Notes: generated by a model not told the origin, from the letters alone. Numbered from the stretch's first letter, positions 7,632 to 15,843 are shown. The stretch: DNA of 64,000 bases from an uncultured Eubacteriales bacterium (GCA_948607205.1 CAPERS010000001.1:73804-137803), one strand, 5' to 3'. Program-made: numbers and translations.

Positions 7632-8445
7632 AATTTAAACCTTTACATTTTATTTCGAATTCATTTAATAACGCTTTAAATCTTGAATTTAGAAATCTAC
7701 GACATTCTCTCACAAGATCCTTTGGCACTCCGCCATAAAAAGCATCTGCCAAATTTGCTGTTATAGTTGTCAAAGTGTCTGTGTCGCCACCAAAAGCGAC
7801 GGCATTTCGGATTGCATCCTCAAAGTTTTCAGAAAAGAGAAAGGCTATAATCGCCGGTCTAACCGTTTCATAACCATTTGGAAAATCATAGGTATATGAC
7901 TTTCGATATTTGTTATAGTTTTTGTAAGTGAGATTAAAGTTGTATTCCTCTTCCATAAACTGTTTCAAGCCCTGTTTTGTCATGCCGTTTCTAAGTTTAA
8001 AAACAGCCATTGCCACCATAAGCGCAGATTTCAAGCCCTCTTCACTATTGTGAGTGACACGCATGCTTTGATAAACAAGTTCTTCAAGTTGCTCTTCGCT
8101 TGTTGCATAAAAACCAATCGCGCTCGCACGCATTGCACCACCATTGCCCACGCTGGAACGATATTTGCCGTCGGCATTCTCAATCCAGTTCACAAAACTC
8201 GGTCCATAAATTGTCGGATTTTTATCAGGATACTTGGAATAATACTTTTTTAGATAAACCAGCATCGCCTCACTCGACTGGTCAGAATGCAAGAGCCAAT
8301 CTATTGTTGCAAAAGTCAGAATTGTATCATCTGAATATTTACTTCTTGACGTAAAAAACTCAAAATCTTTGGTCTTTTTGTTATAGTGGAAATTTTCGTG
8401 TGTGTAAGAATTGCCGATTATATCACCAACATAAAATCCGTCCAT
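7621..8445 (-). CDS. ADP-ribosylglycohydrolase (DraG/ARH-type) family protein
   Basis: A 274-residue, all-helical ADP-ribosylglycohydrolase fold enzyme. Both metal-binding signatures are present: GDIIGNSYTHENF then YSDDT near the N-terminus, and FGGDTDTLTTITANLADAFYG (the core GGDTD) near residue 220-240. Such enzymes bind two Mg2+ ions and remove ADP-ribose from proteins or nucleic acids, or hydrolyse related ADP-ribose adducts; the target here is unknown. Unusually, the gene lies between dnaK and dnaJ in the heat-shock operon and overlaps the dnaJ start by 11 bp. Co-expression with chaperones is inferred from this layout. Confidence 0.88.
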   Translation of the reverse strand: MDGFYVGDIIGNSYTHENFHYNKKTKDFEFFTSRSKYSDDTILTFATIDWLLHSDQSSEAMLVYLKKYYSKYPDKNPTIYGPSFVNWIENADGKYRSSVGNGGAMRASAIGFYATSEEQLEELVYQSMRVTHNSEEGLKSALMVAMAVFKLRNGMTKQGLKQFMEEEYNFNLTYKNYNKYRKSYTYDFPNGYETVRPAIIAFLFSENFEDAIRNAVAFGGDTDTLTTITANLADAFYGGVPKDLVRECRRFLNSRFKALLNEFEIKCKGLNYGK

Positions 8446-8507
8446 TTATTTTCCTTTTATTCGTATTCATAAAATTTAAATTTATCATAATAAGCGTTTG
8501 CAGGGGT

Positions 8508-8564
8508 TTGGGGAGAATCGCAACTCCCCAAGGTCTTTTGTAACTTTTCTATCCTAGAAAAGTT
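8508..8564 (-). other. Two intercistronic hairpins after dnaK
   Basis: AACTTTTCTA-TCC-TAGAAAAGTT (8542-8564) overlaps the dnaK stop, and TTGGGGAG-N8-CTCCCCAA (8508-8531) follows it. Neither is followed by a clear T-run in the minus direction. They look more like mRNA-stabilising or processing structures (or partial attenuators) between dnaK and the ADP-ribosylglycohydrolase gene than a full terminator. Confidence 0.55.
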
Positions 8565-10380
8565 ATTCTACATCTACAACTGTATCATCATTTGAACCAT
8601 TGTTTCCATCAGGATTTGTTCCATTAGTATCAGTGCCTGCACTGGCTGATTGATACATCTTTGAAACAATGCCGTTTGAAACATTTGTGAGTTCGTCAAG
8701 TGCTTTCTTGATAACATCAATATCGTCACTCTCAAAGTCTTTCTTTGCTTTTTCGATTGCTTCTTCAAGTTTTTTCTTGTCGTCTTCAGCAAGTTTGTCG
8801 CCATTTTCTTTAATCATTTTTTCAAGACCATAAACCATGTTGTCGGCTTGGTTCTTTGTTTCAACAAGTTCTTTTCTCTTCTTGTCTTCCTCAGCGTGAG
8901 CCTCAGCCTCTTTGATAGCCTTTTCAATATCCTCTTCTTTGAGATTTGTTGAAGCAGTGATTGTTATGTTTTGTTCTTTGTTTGTTCCAAGGTCTTTTGC
9001 TGAAACTTTCACGATTCCGTTTGCGTCAATATCGAAAGTAACTTCGATTTGTGGCACACCTCTTGGTGCTGGTGGAATGTCTGAAAGTTGGAATCTGCCA
9101 AGTGTTTTGTTTTGGTTGGCAAATTCGCGCTCGCCTTGAAGAACATGAATGTCAACGCCCGGTTGATTGTCAACAGCAGTTGAGAAAACTTGTGATTTTT
9201 TTGTTGGGATTGTTGTGTTTCTTTCGATAAGTTTTGTGAAGACTCCGCCCAAAGTTTCAATTCCGAGTGAAAGTGGAGTTACGTCAAGAAGAAGAACATC
9301 TTTAACTTCTCCGCCAAGAACGCCCGCTTGAATTGAAGCACCAACGGCAACACATTCATCTGGGTTAACACCCTTGTATGGCTCTTTTTCAGTGAAAGCC
9401 TTAACCGCTTCTTGAACGGCTGGGATACGAGTTGAGCCACCAACAAGAACAACCTTATCAATTTGATTTTTTGAAAGTTTTGCGTCAGCAAGTGCTTTAA
9501 CTGTGCAGTCGATTGTTTCTTTCACAAGATCTTCTGTGATAGCATCAAATTTAGCGCGTGAAAGTTCATATTCCATATGTTTTGGACCAGTTGCGTCCGC
9601 TGAAATGAATGGAAGTGAAATTGCGGTTTTTGGTGTTGCTGAAAGGTCAATCTTAGCCTTTTCTGCCGCTTCTTTAAGTCTTTGCATTGCAAGTTTGTCT
9701 TTTGAAAGGTCGATTGAGTTTGTTTTTTTGAACTCTTCAACGAGAAGGTCGATGATTCTGTTATCAAAGTCATCTCCGCCAAGACGAGTGTTTCCGTTTG
9801 TTGAAAGCACTTCAAACACACCATCGCCTATTTCAAGAATAGATACGTCGAAAGTTCCGCCACCAAGGTCATAAACAAGAATTTTTTGATTTGAGTTTTC
9901 GCCTTTGTCAAGTCCGTAAGCAAGCGCTGCGGCAGTTGGCTCGTTGATTATACGAAGCACTTCAAGCCCCGCAATCTTGCCGGCGTCCTTTGTTGCTTGA
10001 CGTTGAGAGTCGTTAAAGTAAGCAGGCACTGTGATAACCGCTTGTGTAACTTGACCGCCAAGATAGCTTTCAGCATCAGCTTTAAGCTTTGAAAGAATCA
10101 TTGCAGACACTTCCTGTGGAGTGTATTCCTTTCCGTTAAGTGAAACTTTGTAGTTTGTTCCCATCTCTCTTTTGATAGATTGAACAGTGTTTTCAGCGTT
10201 GACAACAGCTTGACGCTTTGCAACCTTACCAACAAGTCTTTCTCCTTCCTTTGTGTAAGCAACAACAGATGGAGTTGTTCTATCTCCTTCTGCGTTTGCG
10301 ATAACAGTTGGCTTTCCGCCTTCCATAACTGCCACGCATGAGTTTGTTGTTCCTAAGTCAATTCCAATAATCTTTGCCAT
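8563..10380 (-). CDS. dnaK: Chaperone protein DnaK (Hsp70)
   Basis: ATP-dependent Hsp70 chaperone, 605 residues. The actin-like ATPase domain has GIDLGTTNSCVAV at the N-terminus, the ILVYDLGGGTFDVSILE phosphate-2 loop and VVLVGGSTRIPAVQ; the substrate-binding domain begins near LLLDVTPLSLGIETLGG. The C-terminal lid ends in an Asn/Gly/Asp-rich tail with a DDTVVDVE terminus, close to the usual EEVD-like bacterial ending. AGGAGG is present just before the ATG, 5 bp after the grpE stop. Part of the HrcA/CIRCE-controlled operon. Confidence 0.98.
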   Translation of the reverse strand: MAKIIGIDLGTTNSCVAVMEGGKPTVIANAEGDRTTPSVVAYTKEGERLVGKVAKRQAVVNAENTVQSIKREMGTNYKVSLNGKEYTPQEVSAMILSKLKADAESYLGGQVTQAVITVPAYFNDSQRQATKDAGKIAGLEVLRIINEPTAAALAYGLDKGENSNQKILVYDLGGGTFDVSILEIGDGVFEVLSTNGNTRLGGDDFDNRIIDLLVEEFKKTNSIDLSKDKLAMQRLKEAAEKAKIDLSATPKTAISLPFISADATGPKHMEYELSRAKFDAITEDLVKETIDCTVKALADAKLSKNQIDKVVLVGGSTRIPAVQEAVKAFTEKEPYKGVNPDECVAVGASIQAGVLGGEVKDVLLLDVTPLSLGIETLGGVFTKLIERNTTIPTKKSQVFSTAVDNQPGVDIHVLQGEREFANQNKTLGRFQLSDIPPAPRGVPQIEVTFDIDANGIVKVSAKDLGTNKEQNITITASTNLKEEDIEKAIKEAEAHAEEDKKRKELVETKNQADNMVYGLEKMIKENGDKLAEDDKKKLEEAIEKAKKDFESDDIDVIKKALDELTNVSNGIVSKMYQSASAGTDTNGTNPDGNNGSNDDTVVDVE

Positions 10381-10385
10381 AATTT

Positions 10386-11045
10386 TTAATCCTCCTTTTT
10401 GTTTACTATGACTTTTGCATATCTAATGACTTTATCATTATATATATATCCTGCTTGATATTCATCCAAGATGATATCATTTTCTTTGTCCTCACTTTTG
10501 AGAACTGCAATCACATTATGATAATGCGGATTGTATTTTTCGCCAATCGACTCAATCTTTTTGACCCCAAGTTCACCAAGTGCGCTTGAAATTTTTTCTT
10601 CAATCATTTCAACGCCTTTTAAAACTGTTTCGTCAGTTATCATCTTTTTGGCATCTTTAAATGTGTCAAGGCATGGCAAGAACACTTCTATCACCGATGC
10701 TTGACCCTTTTCGTAAGAGGTTTTCACCTGCTCAGAAGAACGGCGTCTGAAATTGTCAAAGTCCGCTTGAATTTGACGCGCAAGGTTTAAGTATTCCTCT
10801 TCTTTGCCGGCGCTCATATTCTCACTTGTGCATTCTTCCGAACATCTGTCACCATCATGACAGTGACAATCATCACCGCATGTGCAACCTTCATGACCGC
10901 AACCGCAATTTTCGCCATGTTCTTCGCAACCGCAGTCACACTCACCATGCTGACAAGCACATTCGTCACCGCAATCGCAATTTTCACCACACTGGCACTT
11001 TTCTTCTTCGTCATGAGCACATTTGCATTTTTTATCTCTTGACAA
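10386..11045 (-). CDS. grpE: GrpE nucleotide-exchange factor with a Cys/His-rich N-terminal extension
   Basis: GrpE is the nucleotide-exchange factor of DnaK. Residues from about 77 on are ordinary GrpE: a long helix with IQADFDNFRRRSSEQ, then the beta-domain ending NPHYHNVIAVL and YNDKVIRYAKVIVNK. Residues 7-72 are exceptional: 19 cysteines, mostly as CxC pairs (7/9, 17/19, 23/25, 29/31, 36/38/40, 47/49, 54/56, 60/62), with six histidines and many Asp, Glu and Gly, like a metallothionein. Normal GrpE proteins have a Glu-rich disordered N-terminus here. The chosen start is the TTG at 11045, 7 nt after AAGGGAGG; an ATG in frame at 11078 lies inside hrcA. Metal or redox sensing is inference. 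Confidence 0.9.
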   Translation of the reverse strand: MSRDKKCKCAHDEEEKCQCGENCDCGDECACQHGECDCGCEEHGENCGCGHEGCTCGDDCHCHDGDRCSEECTSENMSAGKEEEYLNLARQIQADFDNFRRRSSEQVKTSYEKGQASVIEVFLPCLDTFKDAKKMITDETVLKGVEMIEEKISSALGELGVKKIESIGEKYNPHYHNVIAVLKSEDKENDIILDEYQAGYIYNDKVIRYAKVIVNKKED

Positions 11046-11049
11046 TTTT

Positions 11050-12048
11050 CTATCCTCCCTTTGTTTTACTAAGTTCATCTATAACAACCTTCAAGGCCGA
11101 AGCAATCCCTGCATAGTCCATTCGCTGTGGTCCAATAACCCCAATCGACGCAAGTTGCTTACCTTGAAAACATATTGGCGCTTTGACCACTGAGCAGTCA
11201 CTACCCTCGTCCGCAACAGAAACTTCAATTCCGCCCTTTCCGCTAAGTTCAAGCGCGCTTTCAAGCCCCTCTTTGTCATCAAGGATTTTCAAAACCTTTT
11301 TTGCGTCTTCAATCTCACTGCCATTTTCAAGCAGTTTTGCACTGCCTTCACGCCTTACATCAAGTAGTCGCTGATTGTTGAGTTTTTTAAGACCTCCAAT
11401 AAGAGTGTCTACAACTTTTTGAAATGCCTTGATTTCGCCATGCATGCCAGACTCAAATTGATCAATGTTTTCAATCATCATTCCAATCGTTTCGCCCTTG
11501 AAATTCTTGGTGAGATAATTTGACGCGTCTTGACACTCCTCCACTGTCGCTGTGATATCCAGCGTGTCAGTGATATAACCCGCAATCGTTCCAATCAAAA
11601 CCATAACCTTGCTTTCAAGCAATGGAATGATTTTGAAATCGGTTAAAATGAGCTCATCAAGACTTTGCATTACCACAACTGTTGGATAATTGGTCGCCTC
11701 GCTGACAATCTTTGCAATGCCAGACACAATGTCGGTCAGACTATTAGTCCGTGAAGAAATAAGTTTCCTCACATCTTCAAGTTCACTGTTGGTCGCACTA
11801 ACACCTTGCAACAGGTCCTCAACATAGAAGCGATAACCTTGCGGAGTTGGAATGCGTCCGCCAGATGTGTGCAACTGCCTCAAAAAGCCCATGGCTTCAA
11901 GCGTGTTAAGTTCATTCCTAAGCGTCGCAGTTGAACAGTCAAGTTTAGCTCTATCTTTGATTCCTCCACTTGTGATTGGCGAGCAGTCTTTGATGTAATC
12001 CTCCACCGCCATGCACAGAATCGCCTTTCTTCTTTCTGAAAGTTCCAT
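11050..12048 (-). CDS. hrcA: Heat-inducible transcription repressor HrcA
   Basis: Repressor of class I heat-shock genes, binding the CIRCE operator. From the ATG at 12048 (AAAGGA upstream) the protein has 332 residues. It starts MELSERRKAILCMAVEDYI, followed by the winged-helix DNA-binding domain (CSTATLRNELNTLEAMGFL, then TSGGRIPTPQGYRFYV). The C-terminal GAF-like domain ends with GVIGPQRMDYAGIASAL, all hallmarks of HrcA. A frame extension to 12135 runs through the operator and promoter and is not coding. First gene of hrcA-grpE-dnaK-ADPRH-dnaJ. Autoregulation is indicated by the CIRCE element 27 bp upstream. Confidence 0.96.
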   Translation of the reverse strand: MELSERRKAILCMAVEDYIKDCSPITSGGIKDRAKLDCSTATLRNELNTLEAMGFLRQLHTSGGRIPTPQGYRFYVEDLLQGVSATNSELEDVRKLISSRTNSLTDIVSGIAKIVSEATNYPTVVVMQSLDELILTDFKIIPLLESKVMVLIGTIAGYITDTLDITATVEECQDASNYLTKNFKGETIGMMIENIDQFESGMHGEIKAFQKVVDTLIGGLKKLNNQRLLDVRREGSAKLLENGSEIEDAKKVLKILDDKEGLESALELSGKGGIEVSVADEGSDCSVVKAPICFQGKQLASIGVIGPQRMDYAGIASALKVVIDELSKTKGG

Positions 12049-12074
12049 AGATTTTTCCTTTATTTTCGACTTTG

Positions 12075-12101
12075 TTAGCACTCTCATAACCCAAGTGCTA
12101 G
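12075..12101. promoter_or_regulatory. CIRCE operator (HrcA binding site)
   Basis: TTAGCACTC (12075-12083), a 9-nt spacer and AAGTGCTAG (12093-12101). This matches the CIRCE consensus TTAGCACTC-N9-GAGTGCTAA with only slight divergence in the second arm. It overlaps the predicted transcription start of the hrcA operon. Confidence 0.93.
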
Positions 12102-12105
12102 CACT

Positions 12106-12135
12106 ATTATACGCCAAAAACAAAAAAATAGTCAA
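12106..12135 (-). promoter_or_regulatory. Sigma-A promoter of the hrcA operon
   Basis: Leftwards: TTGACT (12135-12130), an 18-nt spacer and TATAAT (12111-12106). Transcription would begin near 12099, inside CIRCE, giving a simple repression geometry. Confidence 0.85.
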
Positions 12136-12190
12136 CTATTTGTGACTAATTTTTAAAAATTTTTTAATTTTTTTGTTGAAAAGTGGATTT

Positions 12191-12397
12191 TTAGTCTTCT
12201 AGACCCAATAAATAATCGGTAGTGACACCAAAAAACTTAGCAAGAATTATTAAACTTTCTCCACTAACATCCGACACGCCATTTTCCCAACGACACAAAG
12301 TAGCATTGCTGATATTAACTTCTTTACTCAGTGCCAATAACGATATTCCTTTCTCTGTTCTTAACTCTTTTAATCTTGTCGCAAATTTACTTTCCAT
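12191..12397 (-). CDS. Small XRE-family helix-turn-helix repressor
   Basis: A 68-residue protein that is almost entirely one Cro/C1-type helix-turn-helix domain: FATRLKELRTEKGISLLALS, then VNISNATLCRWENGVSD and LAKFFGVTTDYLLGLED. There is no additional sensory domain. Such stand-alone domains usually act as dimeric repressors. The gene is divergent from a small unknown gene (12492-12734), and the 94 bp between them hold palindromes that would serve as its operators. This resembles immunity-region or toxin/antitoxin-type switch logic, but no phage or toxin gene is visible nearby. Confidence 0.87.
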   Translation of the reverse strand: MESKFATRLKELRTEKGISLLALSKEVNISNATLCRWENGVSDVSGESLIILAKFFGVTTDYLLGLED

Positions 12398-12408
12398 ATT
12401 TATATAAT

Positions 12409-12478
12409 ATCACAAAAATGTAACAAAATGCTTGACATTACGATTTTGTAATGTTATACTATTACAGAAAAGTAATAG
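12409..12478. promoter_or_regulatory. Triple operator array between the XRE gene and its divergent partner
   Basis: Two perfect palindromes, ACATTAC-N6-GTAATGT (12435-12454, wrongly spaced by no base: 7+6+7) and CTATTAC-N6-GTAATAG (12459-12478), have centres 24 bp apart. A weaker third site, ATCAC-N6-GTAAC (12409-12424), lies on the XRE side about 28 bp further away. All share the core TTAC-N6-GTAA. They are the likely binding sites of the XRE repressor. Confidence 0.75.
12432..12460 (+). promoter_or_regulatory. Sigma-A promoter of the 12492-12734 gene
   Basis: TTGACA (12432-12437), a 17-nt spacer and TATACT (12455-12460). One palindromic operator fills the spacer and another covers the transcription start, so a bound repressor would block RNA polymerase directly. 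Confidence 0.85.
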
Positions 12479-12491
12479 AAGGAGGTGAAAA

Positions 12492-12734
12492 ATGGAAGAA
12501 AACTTTTTAGAAAAACTTGTAGATTTGTTATTTAATGCATTTCAAGAAAAGTATTTGGGTGTTGACCTAAGTCCACAAGGTATGAGTGAATGCTTTTTTG
12601 AATTGTCATCAACTCTTAATTATGAACAAAAACAACTTTTGCAAAAACTTGATTATTTTGAAGTTGAAACATATGTCAATAGCGTAAAAGCTTTAATTAG
12701 ATATTTTCTCACACTTTTAAACCCTAATAATTAA
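12492..12734 (+). CDS. Unknown small protein, divergent from XRE repressor
   Basis: An 80-residue acidic/aromatic, probably all-helical protein (MEENFLEKLVDLLFNAF start, LNYEQKQLLQKLDYFEVETY in the middle, YFLTLLNPNN end). No family is recognised and no membrane segment is evident. It has an excellent ribosome-binding site (AGGAGGTG) and a consensus promoter with operators. Its expression is thus predicted to be strong and tightly repressed by the adjacent XRE protein. It may be the effector of a small regulatory pair; this is inference only. Confidence 0.72.
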   Translation: MEENFLEKLVDLLFNAFQEKYLGVDLSPQGMSECFFELSSTLNYEQKQLLQKLDYFEVETYVNSVKALIRYFLTLLNPNN

Positions 12735-12760
12735 ATCCAGCGATTAGATTTCGCTGGATT
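12734..12760. terminator. Bidirectional terminator between the small gene and the U32 gene
   Basis: AATCCAGCG and CGCTGGATT form a 9-bp stem with a 9-nt loop between two converging genes; the right side continues TTGTTT. Confidence 0.7.
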
Positions 12761-13940
12761 TGTTTACTCTTAAAATGTCGCCTTTTTGAAGATGATATGG
12801 AGTGGAAATTGAAACAATCTCTTGCACGCGTTTGCAGTCGTCAATTTCTTCGCCCTTTTCGGTTATTATCTTTTCAATAGTGATTGTTTTTCCAAATGCG
12901 TCAGACGGCGAAAGGATTTCAAGTTTATCGCCTTTTTTAAAGCGGTTGCGCATTTCGACTTTTGCGTAGCCGTTTTTTTCATCTTCAACAACTTTTGCAA
13001 CAAACACTGCTGTTTGCACTGGCATAGAGGTTTCAAGGTGTTCTTTGTCATCACTGCCAAAATAGAAACCTGTTGTATAACGACGGTGGCTTGTTTTTTC
13101 AAGTTCGTCAAGAAGAGTTTTCATATCATTCTTGCCGTCAATTGCACGGCGATAAGCATTGACAACTGACGCAACATAATAGTCCGACTTCATGCGCCCT
13201 TCAATTTTCAGACTAGCAATCCCCGCCTCTTCAAGTTCTTTAATATGTTCAATCATGCAAAGGTCTTTTGAGTTCAAAATATATGTTCCGCGCTCATCCT
13301 CTTGGATTTCATACTCGTCATCACGGCTTTCTTCGCGGATAAAATATTTCCACCTGCACGCTTGCACACATGCGCCACGGTTGGAATCACGACCAGTGAG
13401 ATAATTTGAAAGCAGACATCTTCCAGAATAAGAAATGCACATTGCGCCGTGAACAAAGGCTTCAATCTCAACACTTGCTGGCAAATTTTTGCGAATGTTT
13501 TTGATGTCGTTTAAACTAAGTTCACGCGCAAGCACAATTCTTGTCACTCCCATATCTGCATAGAACTTTGCCGACTGGCTGTTGTTGACATTTGCTTGTG
13601 TGGACACATGAACATTTAATGAAGGAAAGTTTTTTCTTATATAATAAATCAGTCCAACATCAGATACAATAAGCCCATCAACTTTGCATTTTTCAAGATG
13701 AGCAAGATATGGATCAAGATTTTCAAAATCTATATCCTTTGCAACAATATTGAGTGTGACATAACCTTTCTTGCCATTTTCATGCAAAAAAAGCATTGCC
13801 TTTTCAATTTCTTCATCGCTGAAATTTCCAGCAAAAGCACGAAGCCCAAATTGTTTGCCTGCAAAATAGACAGCATCTGCTCCGAAGTGGACAGCTGTTA
13901 CAAGTTTATCAAAATTGCCTGCTGGCGCAAGTAGTTCCAT
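12744..13940 (-). CDS. U32 family peptidase-like protein (TrhP/RlhA-type)
   Basis: A 398-residue U32 family protein. The start MELLAPAGNFDKLVTAVHFG is the classical N-terminus, and the U32 signature FVHGAMCISYSGRCLLS lies near residue 165. Cysteines follow in NRGACVQACRWKY. Members once called collagenases are now linked to RNA hydroxylation: TrhP acts on tRNA U34 and RlhA on 23S rRNA C2501. The length and the presence of a C-terminal beta-rich domain fit the tRNA-type enzymes in Bacillota, but the exact member cannot be fixed. The gene starts 17 bp after the PnuC-like gene and is probably co-transcribed with it and tsaD. Confidence 0.85.
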   Translation of the reverse strand: MELLAPAGNFDKLVTAVHFGADAVYFAGKQFGLRAFAGNFSDEEIEKAMLFLHENGKKGYVTLNIVAKDIDFENLDPYLAHLEKCKVDGLIVSDVGLIYYIRKNFPSLNVHVSTQANVNNSQSAKFYADMGVTRIVLARELSLNDIKNIRKNLPASVEIEAFVHGAMCISYSGRCLLSNYLTGRDSNRGACVQACRWKYFIREESRDDEYEIQEDERGTYILNSKDLCMIEHIKELEEAGIASLKIEGRMKSDYYVASVVNAYRRAIDGKNDMKTLLDELEKTSHRRYTTGFYFGSDDKEHLETSMPVQTAVFVAKVVEDEKNGYAKVEMRNRFKKGDKLEILSPSDAFGKTITIEKIITEKGEEIDDCKRVQEIVSISTPYHLQKGDILRVNKSSEI

Positions 13941-13957
13941 TATTTTTCTCCTTAACT

Positions 13958-14704
13958 CTAAATTTCTTCTGTTTTTTCTTTTAAAATAAAATTTTCTTTT
14001 CCTTTCTGCTCTTTATACATTCTGTTCCAGTTTATTATTCCATAAATGTTATTGGCAAACATAAGCACAAAAGTCACCGCGATTATAATGAAATCGGTCG
14101 CATTTGCAGTGCCTTGAAAAAGAGGTGTAAGCCAGATAAAGCAACCACAAATACTTGTTGCCATGAAAGCGATAAACTGAAATTTGTTTCCCCTCAAAGT
14201 GAGATAGTTTGCAAGAATCGCAAAGGTAAATGAAAATGTGCAAGGAACGAGCGCTATCGTGTTTAAAGCCCTAAGTGCAAAATAAACACCCGCCCAAAGT
14301 GCACCAAAAGCACAAATAATGCAAAGCCACTCTTTCCATTTGATGCTGTTAACTTTCATCTCCTGCGAAGTTATCTTGTTTTTCTTTTTGTTAATTATAT
14401 TGATAATAAAGGTGGCAATCTGCAAAGGTGTGAGAATTGCCAAGTTCAAAAAAAATTCACCCCACACGCCTTGAAGAAAAGATTGAGTGCAATATAGAAG
14501 ATATTGACAAATAAGAAAAATAGGTGCAAAAATATAGCCTTTTGACAAGAAAAACACACTTAAAATCGCAATGAAAGAATAAGCAATCGAAAGCGCATCA
14601 CTTTTAAAAACTATTGAAACTGTTAAAACTGATACTAATGCAATCGGCAAAAATATCATATCATACAAATTGAAATTTTTGAAAAAGTTTTTGATTTTTT
14701 CCAT
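13958..14704 (-). CDS. PnuC-like nicotinamide riboside/vitamin transporter family membrane protein
   Basis: A 248-residue membrane protein with about seven hydrophobic segments. The C-terminal half resembles the PnuC family: ANYLTLRGNKFQFIAFM, then FIIIAVTFVLMFANNIYGI and INWNRMYK near the end, with the final aromatic Trp of the family. PnuC proteins carry nicotinamide riboside or related vitamins by facilitated diffusion; the substrate here is uncertain. The start codon overlaps the tsaD stop by one base, so the genes are coupled. An alternative would be a generic YgjV-like membrane protein. The family assignment is by recognition, not search. Confidence 0.6.
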   Translation of the reverse strand: MEKIKNFFKNFNLYDMIFLPIALVSVLTVSIVFKSDALSIAYSFIAILSVFFLSKGYIFAPIFLICQYLLYCTQSFLQGVWGEFFLNLAILTPLQIATFIINIINKKKNKITSQEMKVNSIKWKEWLCIICAFGALWAGVYFALRALNTIALVPCTFSFTFAILANYLTLRGNKFQFIAFMATSICGCFIWLTPLFQGTANATDFIIIAVTFVLMFANNIYGIINWNRMYKEQKGKENFILKEKTEEI

Positions 14705-15774
14705 TATAAATCCACATTTGGCTTGGCTGAAAGAGAAAGGTCAGCAAGTCCAATTCCTTTTTTTATCATATAGTAACCTGCCGTTGCAATCATTGCACCG
14801 TTGTCAGTGCAATATTTAAGAACAGGGCTATAAAACTCAATTCCCTCTTTCTGACACTCATTAGTGAGTTTTTCTTTGAGCCTGCTATTTGCTCCAACCC
14901 CGCCAGCAACCACAAGTTTATTAAGTCCGCTCTCTTTGCAGGCGCGAATAGCTTTGCTTGCAAGTTCATCAGTCACACATTCTTGAAAAGAAGAGGCAAT
15001 GTCGGCCTTGTTTAATTCTTCACCTTTCTGAGTTTTATTGTGAACATAATTGACAACTGCAGTTTTGATTCCGCTGAAAGAAAAGTTCAAAGTGTTTTTC
15101 AAACTGCTCGAAACATTGAACTTGATATTTGGAGTGCCACTTTTTGCAAGTTTATCAATTTCTGGCCCGCCAGGATATGCCAACCCTAAAACTCTTGCCA
15201 CCTTGTCAAAAGCCTCGCCAACCGCGTCATCAACAGTTGTTCCAAGAAGTGTCATGTCATAATAGTCATCAACACGAAGAATTGCGCTATGCCCCCCACT
15301 GACCATAAGACAGACAAAAGGCGGAGTGAGTGACAAGTGTGAAATATAATTCGCTCCAATATGGCCATGAACATGACTGACAGCGATAAGTGGAATATCA
15401 AGCGAGTATGCAAGCGATTTTGCAAAATTGACACCAACAAGAAGTGCACCAACAAGACCTGCGCCATAGGTTACAGCAACTGCGTCGATATCCTCTTTTT
15501 TAAGTCCGGCAGTGACAAGTGCCTCTTCAAAAATGTTTGAAATTGCGGTGATATGATTGCGCGACGCAACCTCTGGAACAACTCCACCAAAGCGTCTATG
15601 AATTTCGATTTGTGATGCAACTATGTTGGATAAAACCTCACGGCCGTTCTTGACAATCGCAATGCTCGTTTCATCACAAGACGATTCAATTGACAAAACT
15701 ATGACATTCTCTTGATGCCTAAGTTTTTCAAATTTATCTTTCATTCGCTCAAAATAACTTTTCATATCACTCAT
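14704..15774 (-). CDS. tsaD: tRNA N6-adenosine threonylcarbamoyltransferase TsaD
   Basis: Transfers the threonylcarbamoyl group to A37 of ANN-decoding tRNAs (t6A synthesis, with TsaB, TsaE and TsaC). 356 residues, with ASKHA fold motifs: VLSIESSCDETSIAIV at the N-terminus, the metal-binding HVHGH (HxxxH), VSGGHSAILRV and LVVAGGVGANSRL. The first 20 residues are longer than typical, so an internal start such as the ATG at 15765 is possible. mtaB, which adds a methylthio group to the same t6A base, is elsewhere in this window (59427-60665). tsaB and tsaE are not seen. Confidence 0.96.
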   Translation of the reverse strand: MSDMKSYFERMKDKFEKLRHQENVIVLSIESSCDETSIAIVKNGREVLSNIVASQIEIHRRFGGVVPEVASRNHITAISNIFEEALVTAGLKKEDIDAVAVTYGAGLVGALLVGVNFAKSLAYSLDIPLIAVSHVHGHIGANYISHLSLTPPFVCLMVSGGHSAILRVDDYYDMTLLGTTVDDAVGEAFDKVARVLGLAYPGGPEIDKLAKSGTPNIKFNVSSSLKNTLNFSFSGIKTAVVNYVHNKTQKGEELNKADIASSFQECVTDELASKAIRACKESGLNKLVVAGGVGANSRLKEKLTNECQKEGIEFYSPVLKYCTDNGAMIATAGYYMIKKGIGLADLSLSAKPNVDL

Positions 15775-15843
15775 AATAACACAAATTGCATAAAAATGCT
15801 AATAAATTTTAATAAACTTTCAAATATTGCACATATTAACTGT

